Assembly (NCBI GenBank): GCA_037954325.1
Contig: JBBMNZ010000013.1
Span: forward strand, 4,355,501-4,419,500
Source of the DNA: Fistularia commersonii
Taxonomy: Eukaryota > Chordata > Actinopteri > Syngnathiformes > Fistulariidae
Length of the DNA stretch: 64,000 nucleotides
Direction of reading: 5' to 3'
How positions within the stretch are numbered: the first letter of the stretch is position 1; the number at the start of each line of letters is the position of its first letter. The notes beneath the pieces were generated by a model, which saw only the letters and a list, made by a program, of their open reading frames with translations, ran no database searches and was not told the origin of the DNA. This document shows positions 53,700 through 64,000 of the stretch, in pieces. The position numbers were made by a program, and so were the translations under genes.

Positions 53700-56600
53700 A
53701 AAGAATAGATCATTAAATATCCCTGGATTGCTTTTTAGATTTTCAATAATAGAACAATTCATTTTAATCATCTAAAAAGGTTCATATTTTTCATTGCGAT
53801 GGATTTTTGTCACGTGCCGTGGATCACCCCACGGAAACATCCACCGACTGAATAAGAAACCTGTTTATACACCAACTCATGCACAGTGGCTTCGGTAAAT
53901 GTGACAGCAGAGTGCAGAGTAAGGGGCTGTAACAGTTGGTGCCATCACTGGTGCTGGCTGGCTGCCACAGGCATTAAACCTCGCCACACACACACTAAAA
54001 AAAAAAAAAGGAATCAAAAAAAAAAAAAAGCAGCTGGGAACATGAAGAGCAGTTTATCCGACTTATTCCAAAACCGCCCTTCCATATTTTACCACGTTCC
54101 AGTGACTGGTAATCCACCGTAGACCGCGGCCACGTCTGACCTCCCCCCACCAAACCATGCCGGCCTGACATTCACAACGTGCACGTCAGCCCACCTCTTG
54201 CTATCTGCAAATATCTGCCCACTGTAGACTCCTACACATGTTCACTATAAACCTGTCCTTTTTTTTTTATTCCTCTAAACCGGCAAGGAATTCTTCTAAG
54301 GTTATGACATCGATTTCATTATGCGGTTCCTTTTACATATGACATCAATTTAAACAAATTGATAGATGCTGTCAGTAATCTGAGAGCATTCAGAAATCAA
54401 AACCTGTAATTAAATTATTCACCTGATTAAGTATCATAGTTAATGTCTTTACCCTATTTATGCACAGTTAATCCAACTTAGAACAAAACATTTGCAACAA
54501 TTTTGTCAATCAATAATCATCTCTCATGTTAAAAATAATACTACTAGTATACTAGTATCTAATACTTATAGTTTTGCTGGAATGAAGGCGGGGGAACACA
54601 AAATAACACAAACTAAGAAGCAGAGAAGAACTTGACCAAATTAAACAAAAGTGCTTATCCTGTGACATTCTTAAAAACATCAAAATTACACAATGTAACA
54701 AGAGGACAAAAAGGATAGATTTTGGCAAAACAAAATTGAAGAAGCTTGGGCTTTTTGTGTCAGCCATACATTCTGCTAATGCTTACCAGCACACACAGGT
54801 GAGCAAACCTCAGGTTACTAGGTCACTCCGAGCAACTTATTGTCATGACTTGCTAGCTCGGTGTACAAAAGCACAATAACCCATAAAGCAAAAATAGACT
54901 GATAGATGAAAATCCCTACTGCAGATTGAAAGAAGGCTGATTTTTTTGCTCCATGGATATCCAAGCAAAAATAATCAACAATAGAAATAATATCTATACA
55001 TATATTCATAACGAAAGAAGTAAAAATGTGTTCATTTTATTTTCTTCAAAGAAATTTACTCAGGAGTTGGAGAGTCTATGATGTGAATTAACCAATAGTA
55101 CAACTTAACTAGTACTATATCAATGTCGTGTGAGTTACTGGTTCTGGATTACAGGCCATATTCATTTTTGGGTGCCATTAATTATATACTGTTTATCCAA
55201 TTTTCAAATATCATGGGTGTCATATATACCATATATTACAGAGTGTAACTGCTGCTTAGCGGATATTGATTTGATTCCCATAACCAAGGATGGACCTAAA
55301 TAGAGAAAACAAAACCTATAGGGACTCACTAATTATTATTCATAATTCAGAGATCATCATTTGTTTCTTGTATTGCTTTATCAGCTTCCCTTTCCCGAAT
55401 TAAACTGCCAGTGCTGACCCAGCGTGACTGAAGCAACCGTGCCATTCAGCTTAGTAGCCTTGGCTTCGGATTTCGACCTGTTACCTTGGTGACGCAACCT
55501 TCCACTATCCGCACTGTCACATGGATGCACTGCCCTTAAGTGACATTGTGCACTCGTATTATCTGGACACCTTCTGTTGTAAGAATCTTTTCTTTTTTTT
55601 TTTTTTTTTACCCCAATCAGATCCTTCAAGAAGGAATAATTTAATGAATCTAAATTATTTTGGTATAAAGCTAAATGATTTGTTGTTGCCAGGTTTTGAT
55701 TTTCTGAGGTGGACAAGGGCATGAAAAAACAAACAAACAAAAAAAAAAAAAAAGGCAAACATATAACCAAAGCAAAAACTGGTGATTCACATCTGATCTG
55801 CTGAATCACCAGTGACTCATGTTCAGTTCAAAGATATCGCAAACAAATAAATCTGTACTTTTCATCATCACTGAACCTTGACAAAAACAATCCTTATTTG
55901 AGTCTGAGATTTAATGTCAGTTTCTACAACAGATATATTGACATTTAAAAGATGAGAGCGGACTTTAAGACACTTATATTATTCAAGCCCACACCCAGTA
56001 AGCGTGATAATGATCAGCATCATTCATAAGGAGTACTAATGTGTCCAATCAGATGTTTGTGACTGTCTCTGTTGACCCACTCCCACCCCCACTCCGCTGT
56101 TCAGATAAAGGGTTGCTTAGTAACCCAAGAGCTGTCTATGGAGTACGTGCAATCATTTGTACAAATAATAAATGGAACACTTAGACACCGTGGAGGAAAA
56201 ACATAAAGTAGTCTCATTCCCACTCTCCATAATGCTCCGCAACCAGTGAAATGAGGGGTGAAAGTTAAGGGAAAAATATAAAGTGCTTCAAAAAGATCCA
56301 ACACTTGCTACTCTCTGTAGTGAATGCACACCTGCTTATTATACCGCCGACGTCATGAATATATCGAATAGTGAAATGCTCTGCTTCCTTTGATAAATAG
56401 CGCTTATCATATCATCTCTAGATCTTTGGAGTTGTGACATATTACAAGATTCTTAACCCGGCAGTCACAAAAATCAGCATTTTCCACAGACAAAGGGGTA
56501 TTATAAGATGAAAGTTGAAAGCTCTGTAGCGTCTCCCTTGGTTTGACAGCATTAGCACATTAAATGAGTGCTTAAATGTAGTCGGCAGATGACGGATCAA

Positions 56601-59230
56601 CTGGAGAAGGAGAAGAAGGCCTAATCCCCCAAAAGGAGGTTTCACCACGGTAATGGCAACCAGCGTGTAACCCCAGTCCCCAGGGGAGTGGTGGGACTGG
56701 GAAGATTATGAGCAGCCTCAGGGCAAACTAAGAACCCTTCGTCTGAGTGCCGGCAAAGGCTTATGACACACACTCAGAGGGAGAGAGGCGCAAAAGGGAG
56801 AAGAGCAAACACAGTCACGGTGAGATTTAAAAGTCAGAAAGTTGTGGGCACATAATAATCAGCATGCATGCACACATGCAATATTTGAGTAATTCCTCAC
56901 GTCTGCAGACCGGGAGTGAATATTTACTTTCTTTTTACTCCTGAATGACATGGTTGAGGGAGGAGGGAGCGTTAAATTGGTGTCAGGCGGATAATTTAAT
57001 TCCTGTGTGATTATGGGAAAGCGATGGAATGAGTGTTTGCGCAGGAAAGTTGTAGAGCTTGATTTCTTCAGAAAAATGAAAACAAGAGTTTGAGAGGTAG
57101 CAAAAATGAAAGGGAACATTACGCGTTGTCTCTGGAGGTTCTCGATTATCCGGGTCCGGGTCAATTCTTGTTGAAATCGTCTAGTTGTGGCAACTGGACT
57201 TCAATTTTTTTCACTTCTTCACTTCAAGTGAAGAAATGTAACTGTCGAGTTGCCACGGCAATAAGATTTCAACGAGAATATAACGGAAAGCTACAGAACA
57301 CATGATGTCCGAATCTCTACTGCAACCCGGGGAACTAAAAAAATCAGACATGACTAAATTGCAATGAACATTTTCATCGCATGCCTATTGTGTTCATCTT
57401 TTGAAAAGTCTGTACTACGCAAGATTACGTCACAGCAGGTATGAACTGAGGTGTCTTTTGACATAAAAAATATGTCTACTGAAAGATTTATTGCCACAAC
57501 GCGAAACATCACAGGTAGTACGTTAATGAAAACACTTTTGTCCGGTTTCCCATTTAAATATTTGTGAATATCACAACTTCCCCGTGTCATTATTTGAGTC
57601 TGAAGCCTTATCAACTGTTACCTAACCTGCAAACAAACAACATTTTGAACAGGAAACAGGGAAAGGACTATGACCCACACTTTGAGTATTCAGACAACAG
57701 ATACAATTTCTATCAGACCCAAACCTTTCACATGCATATACAGTACTTACTGTAAAACATGCACTAAATACACTGACCTAAAAGCTTTTCTCAGTGGGAT
57801 GTCAGTCTGTCCCGCCAGTTAAATTTCACACAGCACCCTAATCTGACTCGTAAAGCCTTAAATTACACGCTCAAACTAAGGCATAAATCCATCTAAAGTC
57901 ATTTTTCTTTTGCTTTATATCCTGTGTAAATAAATAACACAAAATTACACACATAAGCGATCTTGTCTTTCTGGAAGTCATGAGAATCCACAGCATTTTA
58001 ACACAGACAGTTTAGCTCATAGATGATAATTTGGCACAAAACTGTTCACAGCAGGAACTATGGATTATCTTGAATCACTGCACCATGATGTCTGAAAACC
58101 ATCCTGTTCCACTATATCAACAAGAAATGTTTTAGTGTTTTAAAATTCTGAGCTATATCAGACTATATCATGTGCTGAGGGATGAACTGTCCCTTGTAAG
58201 GAGGTCTTTCTGCTGCAGCTGTTGAGTTTTTATAATGGGGAGGATAAAAACCCGGAGGGACTGAAACAGGTGACATTCAAGGGGGGAAAGGAGGTCACTG
58301 AATGTAATTTACCAAGTAAAAAGTGATGATCAGACCGTCGACTTCGCAGCTGGGGAAATACGCGCACAAATGACCCGCTCAGCAGTTGGAGCTGTGTTTT
58401 TGGAACACACCAGGGACCTATCAACCTCCACGGATGCCACATATTTACTGCATTTCTATATCTACTTGACAGCTGGAGAAGTCATGTAACCATTATACAA
58501 ACCAGAATTCATTATGTTGTGCAAAGACGAAGACATACTGTTATCATCAAAGAAACATATACAACAGCAACTTCCATATAAGCCAATTTGATGTGGTTCT
58601 GTGCAGTTAAAGCACAATAATTCAATTCTTGAGGTGGCATACATGTGAATAATATGCTTCTGTAGTGTGTTCTTTGAACAGACTCGATGAGAGAGCAAAC
58701 ATCAAGGAAAAATATCAGAAAATATAGGGCACTTGGTGATAAATGCCGGGGGCAACTTCTATCAAAAATCTAGTTGTTACGCTATCAAGAGCACATTGGC
58801 AGTTCCTTTCCTTGTTGCATGCTACTGTTGCCCCCTGCTGGAAGAAGGTGGCGGTAAAACATATAATTATAAAACGCTGATGGTTTAAGGACTAAAGAGG
58901 AAATATCGTGTGCTAGCATATTCTTTAATTTCACTTGGGAAAAACAGGATGCATCATACAATCTGTTGTTTAACAACACATTTATGTATTCGATAACATG
59001 TTTCCATTTTATGGTTTATAAACATAACTAAGAACCGCAGCATGCTGTCTATATCCGAGTATGACTTGACTTAATTTAGACATAGGGATTAGATAATTAG
59101 ATCATTTTTTGTTTGCTGTTTTACTTGAAGCAGTTAAAAAAGATCCCTGATCAGGAATGGTAATTGAAAAATTGAGTTACAGTGGGAAAGAATTACTTGG
59201 ATCCAGTTAAGTGCATAGCCATGATTACAT
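53700..59230. other. Intergenic DNA between PPP2R2C and the zinc-finger gene; no gene found
   Basis: Mostly AT-rich unique sequence. Open frames are short, without splice context or recognisable domains. The region near 59000-59233 may be 3' UTR of the zinc-finger gene, but no clear poly(A) signal was fixed. Confidence 0.45.
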
Positions 59231-59233
59231 TTT

Positions 59234-61065
59234 TCAAATAGGATTAGAGCCCATGTCTTGCTCGTGCTGATCATCCATGTAGTATGGTTCCCCTTGGTGA
59301 ACTCTGTGATTGTGCACTCTCAGGTTCCCCCTATGGGCGAACCTCTTGCCACACTCGGTACAAGCAAAGGGCCTCTTCCCCATGTGAACGTCTCGTTGGT
59401 GGGCTCTCAGATTCCCACTGCGGGCAAAACGTTTACCGCACTGAGCGCAGCCGAAAGGTCGCTCCCCGGTGTGTGTGCGTGTATGAACGGTGAGCTCAGA
59501 GGGAGTTAGGAAACTCTTGTCACAGAACTGACAGGGATGCAACCTCACTCCTGTGTGCCGTAAAAGGTGCCTGCGCTGGTGGGAGGGGTAGGTGAAACTC
59601 TTTGTACAGTATGGGCAGGTGTAAGGTCGTCCGTTTCCTCCACTGGGAGCTTGCGGGTGAGTGCTTGCTTGTCGTGTGAGCAACTGTGAATTGGACTGCA
59701 GGTGGAGGGGGTTTCTGGTGCTAAAAGCGGCGGTCTGTCTTATGTGACTGACAGGGCCTCTTACACTTCTGTCATCTCTAAGTCTCCATGGCAACTCATC
59801 GGACGGTACCTGGGGCTTGTCCTGCCGAGCATCGGTGTGACTTCCACCCTGACCCTGTGCTGAGTTCTGGTTGGAGTTCTGGTTCTCAGGCTCCTGATTA
59901 AGGAAAGAGAAAGAGCTATCATCATCTTCATTACTTGTCTCATCAGAGCCAAAGCCAGGTCGGAAGCAGGGAATATCTGTGCCAGTACTGCTGCTAGCCA
60001 GGCCGGGGCAGCTGGTACCGTCCGCCTGCATGCTCTTCAACCCCGGGTCCCCACCACGAGATGCGTCCAACCCCGAGAGCCACTCTGCTGGCTGAGCAAG
60101 GGTTGGGTCAGGTCTTGGTGAGCAATGTCCACTCTGGGAGATGGAGAGAAAAGGGGAAGAAGCTTGATCCTGGAGGGGTCGCTGGTCTGCGTCACAATCA
60201 CCCTGATGCCAGTGAGACACTGCAGAAAAATTCAAGTACAAGAGAACCAGTTTCAAATCTATTTGGCAATTGCTTTGAAAAAGCCAGTTAAAAAATGGCT
60301 GTGATTTCTTACTTTTGACCTTGGCTTGTGTGGCAGAGAGAGAATCGGTCTGTCTTTGGTCCTCAGCAGGAAGGCTTCCCTCTGACCCTTGGCCAAGGAA
60401 AGACCCGACAGCAGACCGGGACCCAGCACACTGTACAGATGTAACAGGTGGATTGCAGGTGGATGTCAATTGCCACTATTCAAATAAAGACGGCTCTGTA
60501 ATAAAAGCGAGCTTGAACTTGTGTAGGCACAATTGCAAACCTCTTGTTTGACTAAAACTCCATCCTGGGTTGTGACTTCTTCTTTCAGCCCACTGAGGAC
60601 ATGTCCTGCTCCATCAACTGGATCGGAATGGGCTTCCACATCCCGCCCTGGACAAATCAAACAATGTAGGATTACAGGTTTTGATGTCCCACAGATTAAA
60701 AAAAAAAGATTGGGATGATAAAGAGCAAAATAGGACCTTTGGAGAACATTGGATAAAACTTACGATTTCAGCTCAAACTGCGCTGCATTACCTGCTCCTG
60801 CAACGACTTTCTGTCGGAGGGCGTCCTCTCCTTGCCCTCTGGGCCCCCCTTCCTCACACCCTCCACCCTTGATCCTTTGCCTCCGCTCAACTTTCTCCAG
60901 CTTGCCTCGGAGGCAGGAAATCTCCTCGATCTTTTGCGCCAACTCCGCCTGCTGTTCACAAAGACTGCTATCGAAGATCTTAGCGATCTCGCAGACGGCG
61001 GCTGCAAGCAGCGAGTCCATAACGTTGGCCAGCTGAGCGTGGAAAGCACTTCGCACAGACTCCAT
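59234..61065 (-). CDS. C2H2 zinc-finger protein, four fingers (unnamed)
   Basis: Coding exons in transcript order are 60792-61065, 60541-60647, 60313-60475 and 59234-60219. Phases join cleanly and give 509 residues. Residues 1-64 form a helical, leucine-rich N-terminal module (MESVRSAFHAQLANVMDSLL, AAAVCEIAKIFDSSLCEQQA, then a heptad stretch to EKVERRQ). I recall such a module from many teleost C2H2 proteins; it may mediate dimerisation. A VLVKQE motif near residue 128 looks like a sumoylation site. The middle is acidic, Ser/Gln-rich and disordered. Four C2H2 fingers span about residues 382-490 (CPYC, CQFC, CAQC, CTEC), joined by TGVRLHP, TGERPFG and MGKRPFA linkers. Fingers 3 and 4 share GNLR helices and HX4H spacing. 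It is likely a nuclear DNA-binding regulator with unknown target. There is no KRAB or SCAN domain, and no gene symbol can be justified. Confidence 0.88.
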
Positions 61066-61745
61066 TGTGATTTATGTCAGGGCTGGCGTTTTAACGTGAG
61101 CTACTGACTGACCGCGTAGTGTTTTTTTTCCTCTGATCGGACGGCTGAGAGGCGACGTGACAACCACTGGACAGGCGTTTGTTTTGACGTCCATTAACTG
61201 CCATTAGACTTTGCTACGATATTAGCTACGCCATTTTCAAAACCATCTTAATTTGCGTATATTAACCTGTGCGGTGCGCAATTAACTTCTATCAAAGCGA
61301 CCTTTTATCAGCTTGTGTTCCGACAAGAATGACAAGTCGTGTAATACAATACTCACATTCGGGCTGCATGATAAGCGAATAATAATACTTTTAACTTCAA
61401 GCTAGCAGCAAAAGAAACAGCTAGTTACGTGGAGTGATTACTAACGTGTGCTAGCTACATCTGGCTAACGTGTTAACAAGGCACCCCAGCGCAGTGTAAC
61501 CTGTAACGTTCCTGACCCGTTGTAAGTTGTATAAAAGCGAGCTCTGGATGCAGCGGAAGAGACTTCTACAGATATCATAAATGTCTCGTCACAGTTGATG
61601 ATCTTCTGTCACCACTGGCTTTCATAAATTCCAAGAAAACAGTCCGCATTTTTGGCAATCAGGTTCGGGGATGCAGCGGGGGCTCGTCAAGCAGCTAGCA
61701 GGTTGTCTGTGATGCGTGACATTCATCGCAAATCTCGCGATAAGA
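61066..61745 (-). promoter_or_regulatory. 5' leader and promoter region of the zinc-finger gene
   Basis: This is unique sequence upstream of the ATG at 61063-61065, with CpGs more frequent than in the flanks. A TCTCGCGA motif at 61733-61740 matches the core of the palindrome bound by BANP-type factors at CpG promoters. Start site and exon structure are not determined. Confidence 0.45.
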
Positions 61746-62221
61746 AAGTTAAAAATTCTGCAGTGTGAAAACATAGTTATGATTTTTCAAAAAAAAAAAA
61801 AAGGGTAAACTTCATCCTGCAAATGATTTGTTTGAATTTTTCTTAAATTTTGCTTTCTCTTAAAATGCACGAAAAAATTGAAGGACAGATCAACATTGAA
61901 ATTCAAGTTTCCCCATTAAATAACCCGATAGCAGATTTTTTTTTTTTCCAGGAATAATTAACACAAACATGTGCTATACATCAGGCATCGTCAGGTACTA
62001 TTTAATCTTCTCAAAAGTCCCAGCAAGCTTGGACAATTGACATAACAATTCTTATCTTAAAGACAGACAACAGCAACCTTCCTAACAAGTATTTTAAAAA
62101 AGGTGCTGAGTTTTTATATAAAAGACTGTGTGAAAAAAGACAGCATTTTTTTAAATTCCCCCCTGCAGGATTATTAAAGGAATATTCTATTCTATTCCAA
62201 ATATTTCATTTTGTTAGTTTT

Positions 62222-62424
62222 GTTTTTAAGTTTCCACCCGAGGCAGCTCCTCTTACAATGTTAAACTTTGTGGCCAGCATCACATTTATAAAGGAAGGTT
62301 GCTGAATCATAAATGTACTGCTTTGTTGCATCAATGTGATTAAAATTATGTGAATTTATAGCAATTGCTTCTCGACTTGGTAATTATAAGATTTAATCTT
62401 CAGTATGACACAAATTTGCACATC
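62222..62424 (+). repeat. Second copy of the microsatellite-tailed dispersed repeat
   Basis: Same 190-200 bp block as 39788-39975, with one extra short segment (ttggtaattataag). It runs directly into (GATA)n at 62425-62510. Confidence 0.78.

Positions 62425-62510
<86 letters not shown>
62425..62510. repeat. (GATA)n microsatellite
   Basis: About twenty-one uninterrupted GATA units directly after the dispersed repeat. It is the likely expanded 3' tail of that element. Confidence 0.95.
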
Positions 62511-64000
62511 GAAGGAGATGAAAAAGATAGGATATGTTCTTACAATGCTGTAATGTAATTTATTTTACAAAAAAATTGACTAAAACTTTAAGTACTTGAA
62601 AAAAATAATATACAATGGTCTGTTCTGCCAACCATGGCGAGTATGTTTGAAACTTTTTATATTCAGCAGTAAAGAACATTCTGTAACATATCTAATGTGT
62701 CTAATGGATTTTTATTTTTTCTCTTGTAAACCAGTGTGCATAAATACAATGTGATTATGAGTGGGGAAAAAAAAAGAGGTGAGAAAAATCATTATTCTTA
62801 TTTTATCCTTGTCAGCCTTTCGAGGCTGGTCGAATCACAGTGCATTACCCAGAAATAAAAATATATGATTTTACATCTTAATAGCTCACAATAAGATGTA
62901 CCAGAAATTAGGTTTGATTAGAGCAGCATTGTAGAAATTAACTGTCTCTGCATTCAGATATCTTCCATTACTTTTTTTCCCCAAAAGTAAATGTGTTACA
63001 GCAACTCTCGACTCTTAATTCTTGTGTTGAGCTTTTTATTATTATTCTTTTCCTTCATTACTGCAAAATGTTATCCTGCGGTCTTGCACAAACATAAATT
63101 GGCTTATTGTGTATTCCTTATCCCACAGATTAAGCTTCATCAGGTCTCAGAGCCTGGTGTGTTTGTACACAACATAATTACACAAATTCATGCTGGGAGG
63201 TTGTTTCAGTTTGATAACAAAATCTTAAAAACACTCTATCAGTTTCTGAAACAACAGATGCAGGTTTTGTCAAAATTCCAGGGAAACCACAAAACTGTCC
63301 ATAATAGTCAGGTTGGGATGTTACTCAATTATGACAAAAACAACTTTGTAAATGCAAGTCTTCATATGTAAAGGAATAAGCGTTTTTTTTCTCTGTTGTT
63401 ATTGCAAAGGGATCCCATTCAAGTGTTTCCTCTTGGCTCCAATGCAATTTTTTGGGTGATTGGAATGTGCCATAGAGGAGTGGACGGCTGGGGCACAGTC
63501 TCACATCAGCACACACAGTATTCTGTTTGGTTAAGTTACATGGTAAAAAAAAATGACATCCTCTAAACTCATGAAACACTATCAGAAACCATTTGGTAGT
63601 TCAGGTGTATTGCAGGGCCAGAGCAGGCTTGCAATGAAGCTAGTTTGAATCACAGTTTTCATGAAAACCAAAGTATTTCTAGTTAGCTACTCTTGGTTAC
63701 TTGCTTGAATCCATCTGTGCTAATTCAGGAAGTAAATGTCTTAAAAAACACCCCCGAGTAAGGTCATAAAGTAAAGTAGGACAGATTATAAGGGTTAAAA
63801 AAAATCATGGAACCCTTTGTCAAAAACATTTAGCAAAGAAGGTCCTGTCATTTGAAAATACTGGGCTTTAATATTCCTGTAACACCTAAATGTTGTGTCC
63901 ATCTTTAATATTATGCAGTTTTTAATAATCATTCGCTATCCTCTGCTTGTGTTTGTTTTCAGTCATTTTGATGTAAGTTGGGCTTTTCTTCTTTTTCTCC

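Larger units (their letters stand above)
61800..64000. other. Intergenic DNA right of the zinc-finger gene; repeats, no gene supported
   Basis: AT-rich sequence. Apart from the repeat block at 62222-62510, the largest open frame (62991-63371, plus, 126 codons) has a hydrophobic start but no recognised family, no good Kozak context and AT-driven composition, so I do not call it a gene. Confidence 0.5.

Noticed and set aside
62991..63371. 126-codon frame with a signal-peptide-like start
   Set aside because: AT-driven composition, no family recognised, no splice or promoter context and flanking repeats. A chance frame is likelier.

Overview
This window is nuclear DNA of a ray-finned fish, most likely a percomorph teleost. 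The evidence is split genes with GT-AG introns, teleost-type interspersed repeats (hAT-like and Tc1/mariner-like elements, LINE tails, short SINE-like elements) and many CA/GT and GATA/GGAT microsatellites. I could not fix the species; a pipefish or seahorse relative is a guess only.

Four protein-coding genes can be read exon by exon. (1) JAKMIP1 (minus, 889-9997, 3' part outside the window): seven coding exons, all phase 0, encoding the N-terminal 432 residues of a coiled-coil microtubule/GABA-B-receptor/JAK-binding protein. A CpG-rich putative noncoding first exon lies near 14.8-15.2 kb. (2) WFS1, wolframin (plus, 21783-27472): nine coding exons, about 966 residues, with a CCAAT/ETS-type promoter and noncoding exon near 20.7-20.9 kb. 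(3) PPP2R2C (minus, 30916-51699): nine coding exons, 450 residues, the B55-gamma WD40 regulatory subunit of PP2A. (4) An unnamed four-finger C2H2 zinc-finger gene (minus, 59234-61065; four coding exons, 509 residues).

The order and orientation JAKMIP1(-) WFS1(+) PPP2R2C(-) match human 4p16, so this is an ancient conserved block, strongly compacted here. JAKMIP1 and WFS1 are head to head about 5.6 kb apart. WFS1 and PPP2R2C are tail to tail, with candidate poly(A) signals only about 0.6 kb apart. The genes are not an operon and have separate functions (neuronal trafficking, ER calcium and stress homeostasis, phosphatase targeting, transcription).

The rest is introns and intergenic DNA. Notable non-coding structure: a seven-copy satellite beside the first JAKMIP1 coding exon, with A/B unit classes and a MEF2-like site every 174-175 bp; a second tandem array at 52.8-53.7 kb; several hAT-like elements whose target-site duplications can be read directly; and a very large in-phase GGAT/GATA microsatellite in a PPP2R2C intron. 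I did not find a new multi-gene system. The most interesting items are the satellite array, the two extra introns in wolframin relative to human, and the repeat family linked to tetranucleotide expansions.
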